This document shows positions 34,529-43,701 of a DNA stretch of 64,000 nt, piece by piece (position 1 is the first letter of the stretch; every line of letters begins with the position of its first letter). Origin of the DNA: an uncultured Kiritimatiellota bacterium (lineage in GTDB: Bacteria > Verrucomicrobiota > Kiritimatiellia > RFP12 > UBA1067); NCBI GenBank assembly GCA_934635225.1, contig CAKTYZ010000013.1, forward strand, positions 1 to 64,000, in the 5' to 3' direction. Below the pieces are notes generated by a model. That model was not told the origin of the DNA. It ran no database searches and saw only the letters and a program-made list of their open reading frames with translations. A program made the translations under genes and the position numbers.

Positions 34529-37500
34529 ATGGTACTCTTGCTTGGTTCTGATGCTTATTCGCCCTTCCGCCTTGACGCCCTCAAGGATGCGATTGCCAAG
34601 GCCGATCCGACGTTGGGGCCGCTCGCGATTGACGCGAAGTGGGTCTATGCGCTGGAACTCGCTGATGCGCCGATTGATTCGCAGGAGCTTGTGCGTGCGG
34701 CGGAGCTGCTCAATGCCGAAGGGAACTGCGACGGGGCTGACTTCTATGTGACGCCGCGTAAGGGCACGATTTCGCCGTGGAGTTCGAAGGCGACCGACAT
34801 CTTCCGCAACTGCGGGCTGAAGTCCATTCTGCGCGTCGAGCGAGGCATCCGGTTCTATGTGACGAAGTGCGGCGTCCACACGCCGGGGACGAGTGGGCGG
34901 GACTATCCCGAACGCGTCACCCTGCCGCCGACGGCTTTTGCCGCGCTCTACGACAAGATGACCGAGGGCGTCTATTCGGATCTTTCAGACCTTTTTGACG
35001 TTGCGGAGCCGAAGCCGGGCCGTACGTATGACGTGCTCAAGAAGGGCGTTGCGGCGATTCGCGAGGCGAACGAGGAGATCGGCCTCGCCATATCTGAACC
35101 CGAGATGAAGTATCTTGCGGCGAGCTTCAAGAAGGCGAGACGCAATCCGACGGATACAGAACTCGTCATGTTCGGTCAGGTCAATTCAGAGCATTGCCGT
35201 CACAAGATCTTCGGCGCAGAGTTCATCATCGACGGCAAGAAGCAGGCGAAGAGCCTCTTTGAGATGATCAAGAACACGCACAAGAGGCGTCCGCAGGATA
35301 CGCTTTCGGCCTATAAGGACAATTCAGCCGTCGTCGCGGGCTTCAAGACGGACATTTTTGCGATTGACCCCGAGACGAAGGCGTATTCCTTCAAGAAGGA
35401 CCAGCTGGACCAGCTCATGAAGGTCGAGACGCACAATCACCCGACGGCGATCTCGCCGTTTCCGGGCGCGGCGACTGGCGTCGGCGGCGAGATTCGTGAC
35501 GAGGCGGCGACGGGCACAGGGTCGCGTACGGTTGCGGGCATTTGCGGCTTCATGGTTTCAAACCTGCGCATTCCGGGCTTTCCTCAGCCGTGGGAGCGGA
35601 TTTATGCGGACTTTCCGACGCGTCTCGCGACGCCGCTTCAGATCATGACCGACGGTCCGATTGGCGGCGCGGCGTTCGGAAACGAGTTCGGTCGTCCGCA
35701 ACTCTGCGGCTTCTTTCGCACGTATGAAGGCGAGGTCGCGGGCGAACTGCGCGGTTACCACAAGCCAATTATGCTCGCCGGCGGCATGGGTGTCATCCGT
35801 CGGAGCCAAGTCGAGAAGAAGGATGTCACGGTTGGTGCGCTCATCGTCCAGATCGGCGGTCCGGCGATGCGCATTGGCCTTGGCGGCGGCGCGGCGTCTT
35901 CGATGATGACGGGCACGAACTCAGAAGCGCTTGACTTCAATTCGGTCCAGCGTGGCAATGCCGAGATGCAACGCCGTTGTCAGGGCGTCATTGACGCGTG
36001 CAGTTACCTCGGCAAGGCGAACCCGATCCTTTCCGTCCACGATATCGGTGCAGGCGGTCTCTCCAACGGATGTCCCGAACTCGTCGAGGCGACAGGCGGC
36101 AAGTTTGAGCTGCGAAAGGTCCATAACGAGGAGCGCTCAATGAATCCGATGGAGATCTGGTGTTGTGAGGCGCAGGAACGCTATGTTCTCGCGCTCAAGC
36201 CGGAGGCGAAGTCGTTCTTTGAGGAGCTCTGCCGACGAGAGCGTTGTCCCGTCGCGTTCATTGGCGTTGCGACGGGAGACGGCCAGCTTGTCCTTCATGA
36301 CGCGCATTTCGGCGACAATCCGATTGACATGGACATCAAGGTCCTGCTCGGCAAGCCGCCGCGAATGGTCCGCAAGGTGAAGCGCACGACGAAGAGGCAC
36401 TTGCCGACGAACTTTGAGGGCGTGAAGCCGATTGACGCCTTGACGCGCGTTCTCCACCTCCCTGCCGTCGCGGACAAGACGTTTCTCGTCACGATTACCG
36501 ACCGTACCGTCACAGGACGTGTCGCGCGCGATCAGATGGTCGGCAAGTTCCAACTTCCGGCGGCAGATTGCGCTGTGACGACAATGGGCTACACGACATT
36601 CAACGGTCAGGCGATGGCGACTGGCGAACGCACGCCGGTCGCGCTGCTTGACGGTCCCGCGTCGGGTCGCCTGGCGATTGCCGAGGCGATTACGAACCTT
36701 GCTGCGGCGGACGTCGGCGCGATCTCGCAGATCCGTCTTTCGGCGAACTGGATGGCTCCGTGCGGCGATCCGGGTGAAGACGCGATTCTCTACGATACCG
36801 TGCAGGAAGTGGGGCTCAGGTTCTGCCCGAAGCTTGGCGTCTCGATTCCTGTCGGCAAGGACTCATGCTCGATGCACACGGTCTGGCAGGACAAGAAGGG
36901 CGAAGAGAAGAAGCAGGTCGCACCGCTCTCGCTCGTCGTCTCCTCTTTTGCGCCGGTGAAGGATGTGCGGTTGACGCTCACGCCCGACCTGAAGGCCGAT
37001 CCGCGCGGAGAAGGCTCTGTCCTCGTCTTTGTCAATCTCGGCAAGAAGAACGAATGCCCGCTTGGCGCGACGGCGCTTGCGCAGGTCTACGGCCAGCTTG
37101 GCGACACGCATGCCGATGTGGACGCGGCATTGCTGAAGCGGTTCTTCAACGCGATGCAGAAGATCGTGTGCGAGAAGCTTGCGTTGGCCTATCATGACCG
37201 GTCGGACGGCGGCCTTGCCGTCACGCTTGCGGAAATGGCCATTTCGGGTGGGCGCGGCCTTGTCGCAAAACTTCCGGACGGTGACGCGCTGGAGCAACTT
37301 TTCAATGAGCAGCCGGGTGCGGTCCTGCAGGTGCGCGAATCATATTTGAAGAAGGTCCTTGCCGTTTTTGCCGAGGCGCAGGTCCCGGCCGAGGCGATTG
37401 GTGCGGCACTCGCGACGAGCCGCACGTTTGAGCTGTTTGTCGGCGCACGCCAGGCGATCAAGACGGACATCACGTATCTGCGTCGGTGCTGGTCCGAGAC

Positions 37501-38401
37501 GACCTATCGCATGCAGACCTTGCGCGACAATCCGGTTTGCGCACGTGAGGAATACGACAATGCGCTGGATGATCTCAATCCGGGACTCTCGTTCAGGTTG
37601 ACATACGATCCGGACGAAGAATTTGTTCAGGCTTCCTCGGACAAGCCCCGTATGGCGGTTCTGCGTGAGCAAGGGGTGAACGGCCACATCGAGATGGCGG
37701 CGGCGTTTGCGCTTGCGGGCTTCGACTGCCAGGACGTTCATATGTCTGACCTGATTGCGGGCCGAGTCGATCTCAAGGACTTCAAGGGCCTTGTCGCGTG
37801 TGGCGGCTTCAGTTACGGCGATGTCCTCGGCGCGGGCTCTGGCTGGGCGCGTTCCATCCTCTACAATGATCGTCTGCGCGAAATGTTCCAGACGTTCTTC
37901 CATCGTCCTGACACGTTCTCTCTCGGCGTCTGCAACGGGTGTCAGATGCTTTCACAGCTGAAGGACATCATTCCGGGCGCGGAGAAATGGCCGAAGTTCG
38001 TGAAGAACATCTCCGAACAGTTTGAGGCACGCTATGCGACTGTCGAGATTGAGGAATCGCCGTCAATCTTCTTCCGGGGCATGGTGGGGTCACGTTTGCC
38101 GATTGCCGTTGCGCACGGCGAGGGCCGCGTTTGGACGGATGGCTTCACGCCGGCTCCGTGCGCCGCGCACTATGTCGACAGCTACGGGTACGCGACGACT
38201 CGCTATCCGTACAACCCGAATGGCTCGCTGGGCGGTCAGACTGCGTTCACGACGGCGGACGGACGCGCGACGATCATGATGCCGCATCCAGAGCGCGGCT
38301 TTCGCGCCTGTCAGCTCTCGTACAATCCGGGCGTCTTCAAGATGAATGGCCCTTGGATGCGCATGTTCCAGAATGCCTACGCCTTCGCGACAGGGCTGTG
38401 A
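34529..38401 (+). CDS. purL: Phosphoribosylformylglycinamidine synthase, large single-chain form
   Basis: A 1290-residue enzyme for the fourth step of purine synthesis, converting FGAR and glutamine to FGAM. AAGGAG before ATG 34529 supports the start. An N-terminal PurS-like domain is followed by two AIRS-type halves (VETHNHPTAISPFPGAATGV near residue 300; second half with VGKDSCSMHT) and a C-terminal glutaminase with VCNGCQML and PHPERGF. This is the long form known from Proteobacteria and eukaryotes rather than the split PurS/PurL/PurQ form. It is flanked by smpB and an RNB nuclease and probably lies in one long transcript. Confidence 0.97.
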   Translation: MVLLLGSDAYSPFRLDALKDAIAKADPTLGPLAIDAKWVYALELADAPIDSQELVRAAELLNAEGNCDGADFYVTPRKGTISPWSSKATDIFRNCGLKSILRVERGIRFYVTKCGVHTPGTSGRDYPERVTLPPTAFAALYDKMTEGVYSDLSDLFDVAEPKPGRTYDVLKKGVAAIREANEEIGLAISEPEMKYLAASFKKARRNPTDTELVMFGQVNSEHCRHKIFGAEFIIDGKKQAKSLFEMIKNTHKRRPQDTLSAYKDNSAVVAGFKTDIFAIDPETKAYSFKKDQLDQLMKVETHNHPTAISPFPGAATGVGGEIRDEAATGTGSRTVAGICGFMVSNLRIPGFPQPWERIYADFPTRLATPLQIMTDGPIGGAAFGNEFGRPQLCGFFRTYEGEVAGELRGYHKPIMLAGGMGVIRRSQVEKKDVTVGALIVQIGGPAMRIGLGGGAASSMMTGTNSEALDFNSVQRGNAEMQRRCQGVIDACSYLGKANPILSVHDIGAGGLSNGCPELVEATGGKFELRKVHNEERSMNPMEIWCCEAQERYVLALKPEAKSFFEELCRRERCPVAFIGVATGDGQLVLHDAHFGDNPIDMDIKVLLGKPPRMVRKVKRTTKRHLPTNFEGVKPIDALTRVLHLPAVADKTFLVTITDRTVTGRVARDQMVGKFQLPAADCAVTTMGYTTFNGQAMATGERTPVALLDGPASGRLAIAEAITNLAAADVGAISQIRLSANWMAPCGDPGEDAILYDTVQEVGLRFCPKLGVSIPVGKDSCSMHTVWQDKKGEEKKQVAPLSLVVSSFAPVKDVRLTLTPDLKADPRGEGSVLVFVNLGKKNECPLGATALAQVYGQLGDTHADVDAALLKRFFNAMQKIVCEKLALAYHDRSDGGLAVTLAEMAISGGRGLVAKLPDGDALEQLFNEQPGAVLQVRESYLKKVLAVFAEAQVPAEAIGAALATSRTFELFVGARQAIKTDITYLRRCWSETTYRMQTLRDNPVCAREEYDNALDDLNPGLSFRLTYDPDEEFVQASSDKPRMAVLREQGVNGHIEMAAAFALAGFDCQDVHMSDLIAGRVDLKDFKGLVACGGFSYGDVLGAGSGWARSILYNDRLREMFQTFFHRPDTFSLGVCNGCQMLSQLKDIIPGAEKWPKFVKNISEQFEARYATVEIEESPSIFFRGMVGSRLPIAVAHGEGRVWTDGFTPAPCAAHYVDSYGYATTRYPYNPNGSLGGQTAFTTADGRATIMMPHPERGFRACQLSYNPGVFKMNGPWMRMFQNAYAFATGL

Positions 38402-38436
38402 GCTGTGCGTTGCCGAGCAAGAAACGAAGGTGCAAG

Positions 38437-40053
38437 ATGAACAAGGGGAAAGAGCCAAAGGGTTTGTGCCTGGGGGAAGGTCCTCGGTTCCCAAAGCCGG
38501 GAAAGACGCCGCAGGAAGACACGGCGGCCGTGATGAAGTTCTACAAGCTGCCAAAGGCCTTTCCGTCGGCAGTCTTGGATGAGGCGAAGCGCGTTGCGCG
38601 AGAGTTGTCCTCGTTTGAGGTCGGGAAATCCGCGCGGCTTGATCTCCGGCGGAAGTTCGTCTTCACCTGCGATCCCGTGACGGCGCGCGACTACGACGAC
38701 GCGCTTTCGTTGGAGATCGACCGCAAGGGCAATCGCGTTCTCGGCGTCCACATTGCCGATGTCTCGCACTTTGTTCGTCCGGGGTCTGCGCTGGACCGTG
38801 AGGCGTATCGGCGCTCGACGAGCGTCTACTTGTGCGACAAGGTTGTCCCGATGCTGCCGGAGGAACTTTGCAATGGCGTCTGTTCGCTTGTTCCGAACGA
38901 GGATCGTTTGGCATTCTCGGTCTTCATGACGTTCGACAAGTCGGGCGAGATGGTTCGGCGCAGTTTCGCGAAGTCTGTCATTCGCTCGAAAGCGCGCCTT
39001 GCTTACGAGGAGGTCATGTCCGTCATTTCGGGGAAGGGGCACGGCATTCGGGGGATGAAGAACGCGTCTGCGGTCAAGACGGTCCGTGCGGTGAGCGAAC
39101 TCGCCCAGCAGCTGCGCGCAAAGCGGTTCGCAGCGGGTGCTCTTGACCTTGAGATGCCCGAGGCGGAGGTTTTGCTGGACGAGTCCGGCGAAATGACGGG
39201 GCTTGTCACGCGCCCGTATGACGAATCGCATCAGATGATCGAGGAATGCATGGTCGCGGCGAATGAAGCGGTCGCAAAGGAATTGTGGACGAATGGGATC
39301 AAGACTCTTGCTCGGCTTCACGAGTCGCCCGATCCCGAGAAGTTGCTTCTTTTGCGCGCGGAATTGCGCGGTCTGGGCGTGAAGATGGGCAATGTCGAGA
39401 ATCCCAAGGTCTTTGCGCAATTTCTGAAGTCGATCAAGAGGCATCCTCTTTACTCGACGATTTCGATGATGATCCTTCGATCCATGAAGAAGGCCGTCTA
39501 TGATTCGCGTGCGATTGGGCACTTTGGGCTTGCCAAAAAGTATTACGCCCATTTCACCTCGCCGATTCGCCGCTATCCAGACCTGACGCTTCACCGTCAG
39601 TTGGCGGCCTATCTGGAGAGACGGAATGCAAAAGTCCCGCCGAAGCTTCTTGCCAAATGGGCCGAACATGCCAGCGAACGCGAGGAGATCGCCGCCGAGG
39701 CCGAACGTGGACTTCTTGAGATCAAGAAGTTCCGCCTGTTGGAGAGCCAGCTTGATGCGCGGCGTCCTGTGGACTACGAGGCCGTTGTCTCGAAGTGCAC
39801 GCCATACGGATGCTTTGTCGAGGTTCCCGAAATCGCGGCTTCTGGGCTTGTCCATATCTCGTTGCTGTCGAATCGCTATGTGCGATTCAACGAATCTGAT
39901 CAGTCTCTCTCGGTTCCGGGCGGGCGCTCCTGGCGCGCAGGCGATCGTCTGAGGGTGCATGTCGCGCGTGTCGATTTCAACGCGCGCAAACTTGACTTTG
40001 TGCCGTGTGTGGAGGCGCGGACAAAGCCTCGGCGTCTTCGCCGAAACGGGTAG
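38437..40053 (+). CDS. RNase II/RNase R family exoribonuclease, short form
   Basis: A 538-residue 3'-5' exoribonuclease. ATG 38437 follows GAAGG; a longer frame runs back into purL but is not supported. After about 55 residues the RNB domain begins with the catalytic TARDYDDALSLEID, then LPEELCNGVCSLVPNEDRLAFS and YAHFTSPIRRYPDLTLHRQL. A C-terminal S1 domain (VVSKCTPYGCFVEVPEIAAS) is present. RNase R is normally 700-800 residues with two N-terminal cold-shock domains; those are missing here, so substrate handling may differ. Degradation of structured RNA is therefore uncertain. Confidence 0.92.
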   Translation: MNKGKEPKGLCLGEGPRFPKPGKTPQEDTAAVMKFYKLPKAFPSAVLDEAKRVARELSSFEVGKSARLDLRRKFVFTCDPVTARDYDDALSLEIDRKGNRVLGVHIADVSHFVRPGSALDREAYRRSTSVYLCDKVVPMLPEELCNGVCSLVPNEDRLAFSVFMTFDKSGEMVRRSFAKSVIRSKARLAYEEVMSVISGKGHGIRGMKNASAVKTVRAVSELAQQLRAKRFAAGALDLEMPEAEVLLDESGEMTGLVTRPYDESHQMIEECMVAANEAVAKELWTNGIKTLARLHESPDPEKLLLLRAELRGLGVKMGNVENPKVFAQFLKSIKRHPLYSTISMMILRSMKKAVYDSRAIGHFGLAKKYYAHFTSPIRRYPDLTLHRQLAAYLERRNAKVPPKLLAKWAEHASEREEIAAEAERGLLEIKKFRLLESQLDARRPVDYEAVVSKCTPYGCFVEVPEIAASGLVHISLLSNRYVRFNESDQSLSVPGGRSWRAGDRLRVHVARVDFNARKLDFVPCVEARTKPRRLRRNG

Positions 40054-40062
40054 TCAGTCGGT

Positions 40063-40779
40063 ATGCTTCGGGTCGACATCATCAGCGTCCAGCCGCAGAT
40101 GTTCGCGGGGTTCCTGACGGAATCCATCGTTGCGCGCGCCGTCCGAAAAAGGGCGTGTGAAGTGAACCTTGTGGATTTGCGCGCATTTGGCGAAGGGCGC
40201 TGGAAGAAGGTCGATGACAAGCCGTATGGCGGTGGCCCTGGCATGCTGATGAAGTGCGGGCCATGGTTCGCTGCTGTCGAGAGCGTAAAGGCAAAGGTCG
40301 GAAGCCTGTCGCCGCGTCCGGAGACGCGCGTGATCATGACAGACCCTCGGGGACGGATTTTCACGCAGCGCACGGCGGTGTCGTTCGCGGCGCGTGCCGC
40401 CGAGCCGATGCCGTTGCATCTTGTCTTCCTCTGCGGTCATTACGAGGGCTTTGACGCGCGAATCGAGACGTTGGCCACGGACCGCTACTCGCTTGGGGAC
40501 TTCGTGCTGACGGGGGGCGAACTTGCGGCGGCCGCAATGACGGATGCGATTGTGCGGCTCTTGCCGGGTGTTCTGGGCGGAGGACCTGCGGCGACGGCTT
40601 CGGAAAGCTTTGGCGCGGGGGGCTTGCTGGAATGTCCGCAATATACGCATCCGCCGGAATTCCGTGGGTTGAGGGTCCCGGATGTCCTGCTGTCGGGCGA
40701 CCATCGCAAGATTGAGGCTTGGCGGCGGTCGGAGGCGCGGCGTCTGACGGAGAAGATGCGCCCGGACCTCATCGGTTGA
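40063..40779 (+). CDS. trmD: tRNA (guanine-37-N1) methyltransferase
   Basis: A 238-residue SPOUT methyltransferase that modifies G37 of tRNA and prevents frameshifts. Motifs: VDLRAFGEGRWKKVDDKPYG, GGGPGMLMK, LCGHYEGFDARIE and SLGDFVLTGGELAA, which form the trefoil knot. The start at ATG 40063 is 9 bases after the nuclease stop. The usual trmD neighbours (rpsP, rimM, rplS) are absent; instead pth follows. Confidence 0.96.
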   Translation: MLRVDIISVQPQMFAGFLTESIVARAVRKRACEVNLVDLRAFGEGRWKKVDDKPYGGGPGMLMKCGPWFAAVESVKAKVGSLSPRPETRVIMTDPRGRIFTQRTAVSFAARAAEPMPLHLVFLCGHYEGFDARIETLATDRYSLGDFVLTGGELAAAAMTDAIVRLLPGVLGGGPAATASESFGAGGLLECPQYTHPPEFRGLRVPDVLLSGDHRKIEAWRRSEARRLTEKMRPDLIG

Positions 40780-40806
40780 GCGCTCAAAAATGGAGGAAGT
40801 TCTTTT

Positions 40807-41379
40807 ATGAAGGTAATTGCAGGGCTTGGAAACCCTGGCGTGCAGTACGCGAATACGCCCCATTCGGTTGGCTTTGAGGCGGTTGATGCGCTCGCGGCGA
40901 CGGTGGGCGCGACATGGGAGGAGAAACGCCCGTTCAAGTGCTTGATGACGAAAGTCGTCCTTGCGGGTGTTCCGACGATTCTCGTCAAGCCTCAGACATT
41001 CATGAATCTGTCGGGAGAATCGGTCGCGCCCGTCGTGAAGTATCACAATGCGACGGTGGCCGACCTCCTTGTCATTCAGGACGACATAGACCTTGCCGTT
41101 GGCCGTCTGCGGATTCGGAAGGGCGGGAGTTGTGGTGGGCACAATGGCGTCCGCAACATCATCGAGCGGTTGGGGACCGGTGACTTCGCGCGTCTGAAGA
41201 TTGGCGTGGGGAAGGATTCGTCCAATGTGGTTGGACATGTTCTCGGCAAGTTTGCGCCGGAGATGCGGCAGACAATGGATCTCGTGGTTGCCGAAGCCGT
41301 CAAGGCCGCGACAGAATTCGTTCGAAACGGTCCTGACCGTGCGATGAATCTCTACAATTCCTACAATGCGCTTGCTTGA
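40807..41379 (+). CDS. pth: Peptidyl-tRNA hydrolase
   Basis: A 190-residue enzyme that recycles peptidyl-tRNA released from ribosomes. GGAGGAAG (40792-40799) precedes ATG 40807. The active-site pattern GLGNPGVQYANTPHSVGFEA (with the catalytic H), KPQTFMNLSGESV and GGSCGGHNGVRNII are all intact. Length is normal. Confidence 0.97.
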   Translation: MKVIAGLGNPGVQYANTPHSVGFEAVDALAATVGATWEEKRPFKCLMTKVVLAGVPTILVKPQTFMNLSGESVAPVVKYHNATVADLLVIQDDIDLAVGRLRIRKGGSCGGHNGVRNIIERLGTGDFARLKIGVGKDSSNVVGHVLGKFAPEMRQTMDLVVAEAVKAATEFVRNGPDRAMNLYNSYNALA

Positions 41380-41405
41380 GCGGACGGATGCAACGGTGCA
41401 AAGTT

Positions 41406-41414
41406 TGGTATAAT
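41406..41414 (+). promoter_or_regulatory. Extended -10 promoter directly before the U32 gene
   Basis: TGGTATAAT at 41406-41414; the start codon at 41422 lies 7 bases after the hexamer, where transcription itself is expected to start. No -35 box and no Shine-Dalgarno are present. A leaderless message is the simplest reading. Confidence 0.75.
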
Positions 41415-41421
41415 TGAAGCC

Positions 41422-43701
41422 ATGGTTCGGAAAATCAGAGAAGGGGGATCGGAACTTTTGTCCCCAGCGGGTGACTTCGAGACGGCGCTGGCTGCGTTTG
41501 CGGCAGGAGCCGATGCCGTTTACTGCGGCCTGGCGGACTTCTCCGCACGGGCGTTTGCGAAGAACCTGTCGTACGAGGAACTGGCGAACGTGATTGCCTT
41601 TGCGCGAAGCCGCGCGAGGCGCGTATATGTCACCTTCAACACGTTGATTGACGAAGACCAGCTTGAAGGCGCGGTTGAGATGCTGGCGAAACTGGAGGAG
41701 ATAAGGCCGGATGGCGTGATCGTTCAGGACCTGGGTGTGGCGAAGCTCGTCCGCGAACATTTCCCGAAGTTGGAGCTTCATGCCTCGACGCAGCTTGTGG
41801 CGCACAATCTTGAAGGCGTTCTCGCCTTGCGTGAACTCGGCTTTCGGCGTGTCGTTCTTGCGCGCGAACTGTCGCTTGCCGAGATTGCGACAATCGCTCA
41901 ACGCTGCGGTGCGCGGAAGATGGCGGCGGACGGCCGTCCCGAACTTGAGCTGGAGGTCTTTGTCCACGGTGCGCTGTGCTATTCGATTTCAGGGCTGTGT
42001 CTCTTCGGCGCGATGGAGAAGGGCCGCAGCGGCAATCGCGGGCGTTGCCCGTATTGCTGTCGACAGGGTTTGCCGGACGTGACGGGGGAGATGCGCTATC
42101 CCTTCTCGATGAAGGACCTGCGGCTTGGCATGGACGTGCGTAAACTGGTGGAGGTGGGGGTCTCCTCTCTCAAAATCGAAGGTCGCATGAAGTCCTCCCT
42201 TTACGTCGCTTCGGTGACGCGAGCCTATCGCGATCTTTTGGATGGAACGTTGGCGCACGTGACGTCTGCCGATCTGGAGACGGTCTTCTCGCGCCGCACG
42301 ACGGAGCTCTACTTCAATGGGCGCACGGGCGAGTCGCCGATTGACGCGGAATCCCTTGGGCATCTTGGGGCGCCGATTGGGACGGTCAAGCGGGTGACGA
42401 AGGATCGGGACGGGCTTTCGTGGCTTCGCTTCCATACGTCACGTGGGCTCGAAAAGCACGATGGCCTTCAATTTGAGGCCGTGGACGAGAACGGCAAGCA
42501 TGTGGGGCTGGGCATCGTTGAGATGCGGCAGGCCATTTCGCGTCGTCCTGTCTTTGAGGTGGGTGCGGGCACGGATGTCGAGATCCTGTTGCCGTCGGAT
42601 GAGACGAAGGGCGTCCCGTCGATTGGTGCTGCGCTGAAGCCGGGCATGGCGATCTACTGCTCCATGTCGAATGCGGTGAAGCGGATGTTCCCGCAACCGT
42701 CGTTTCGTCCGAGCGACTATCCGGGCGGCTTCGCAATTGATGTCGTGGTTCGTCTGTCAAAGATGGGGCTGTCGGCTGAACGCGTGGGTGTGCCCGAGAC
42801 GTGTCGGGTGGAGCTTCCGCTTCGGCTGGAGACGGCGAAAGCGCCCGAAAAGACCGCTGGCGCGGTCGAGAAGGCGTTCTCGAAACTGGGAGGTACCGGC
42901 TATCGTCTGGGACGTCTTGCGGTTGAGGACCCCGAGAGCCTGTTCGCGCCCATGAGCGCCTTGAACGACTTGCGCCGTGTCTTCGTGGCGAAGTTGGACG
43001 AAGCGAAGGATCGCGTTCGTCAAGAGAAGATTGCGCGGGCGTTAGCCGATGGCGACGGACTGTCTGCGGCCGCGAATGGGGGTGAAGCCGTCCGCCGCGT
43101 GAAGATTCGCGTCGGGCAGAAAATCCCGCATGGCGAATGGTCCGAGATTGTCGTCGCCATTGATGCCGAGACGGAGGATGCGCTTCCGCAAGAAAGCGCG
43201 GAGGCGCCGTTGCCGCTGCGGCTGGCATTGCCGGTGTATACGCCCGAGCCGTCTTTCAACCGCCTCCGCAATCTGGTGAAGAGGCTTGTTCGCGCGGGAT
43301 ATGAAAAGTGGGAATGCTCGGATCTGGCGACATTGCGAATGCTGAAAGCGGCGGGTGTCTCGGACATCACGGCTGACTGGTCTTTGGCGGCGTTTAATTC
43401 GCGCGCGTTGGCCGAACTCGCGTCGCGGGGCGTGAGACGGTTTGTCGCAAGCCCCGAGAATGGACGCGAGAACCTTCAGTATCTTGCAGAATCCGGCTTT
43501 GCGGTCGAGTTCCTGATGCAGCAATCGACACCTCTCTTCATTTCGCTCACGAAACCGGCCTCTTACGATTCGGAGGGCCTCTGCACATTTCAGAAAGACG
43601 GCCTTTGGGTGACGACGAAGCGTGTGCCGAGGACTTTTGATGCGCCGAAAGGCGTTTCAACGCGGTTTGACCTTTCATGGGATCCTGACTGTGCTGACTG
43701 A
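41422..43701 (+). CDS. Peptidase U32 family protein (tRNA/rRNA hydroxylation type)
   Basis: A 759-residue member of the U32 family; characterised relatives (TrhP, RlhA) take part in hydroxylation of tRNA or 23S rRNA rather than acting as collagenases. The U32 signature is visible: ELLSPAGDFETALAAFAAGADAVYCG at the start and ELEVFVHGALCYSISGLCLF with the following CPYCCRQ cysteines. The long C-terminal half (from about residue 300) is the DUF3656-type domain. ATG 41422 stands 7 bases after a -10 box with no ribosome-binding site. Its end overlaps lnt by 11 bases (or more if lnt starts earlier). Confidence 0.88.
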   Translation: MVRKIREGGSELLSPAGDFETALAAFAAGADAVYCGLADFSARAFAKNLSYEELANVIAFARSRARRVYVTFNTLIDEDQLEGAVEMLAKLEEIRPDGVIVQDLGVAKLVREHFPKLELHASTQLVAHNLEGVLALRELGFRRVVLARELSLAEIATIAQRCGARKMAADGRPELELEVFVHGALCYSISGLCLFGAMEKGRSGNRGRCPYCCRQGLPDVTGEMRYPFSMKDLRLGMDVRKLVEVGVSSLKIEGRMKSSLYVASVTRAYRDLLDGTLAHVTSADLETVFSRRTTELYFNGRTGESPIDAESLGHLGAPIGTVKRVTKDRDGLSWLRFHTSRGLEKHDGLQFEAVDENGKHVGLGIVEMRQAISRRPVFEVGAGTDVEILLPSDETKGVPSIGAALKPGMAIYCSMSNAVKRMFPQPSFRPSDYPGGFAIDVVVRLSKMGLSAERVGVPETCRVELPLRLETAKAPEKTAGAVEKAFSKLGGTGYRLGRLAVEDPESLFAPMSALNDLRRVFVAKLDEAKDRVRQEKIARALADGDGLSAAANGGEAVRRVKIRVGQKIPHGEWSEIVVAIDAETEDALPQESAEAPLPLRLALPVYTPEPSFNRLRNLVKRLVRAGYEKWECSDLATLRMLKAAGVSDITADWSLAAFNSRALAELASRGVRRFVASPENGRENLQYLAESGFAVEFLMQQSTPLFISLTKPASYDSEGLCTFQKDGLWVTTKRVPRTFDAPKGVSTRFDLSWDPDCAD

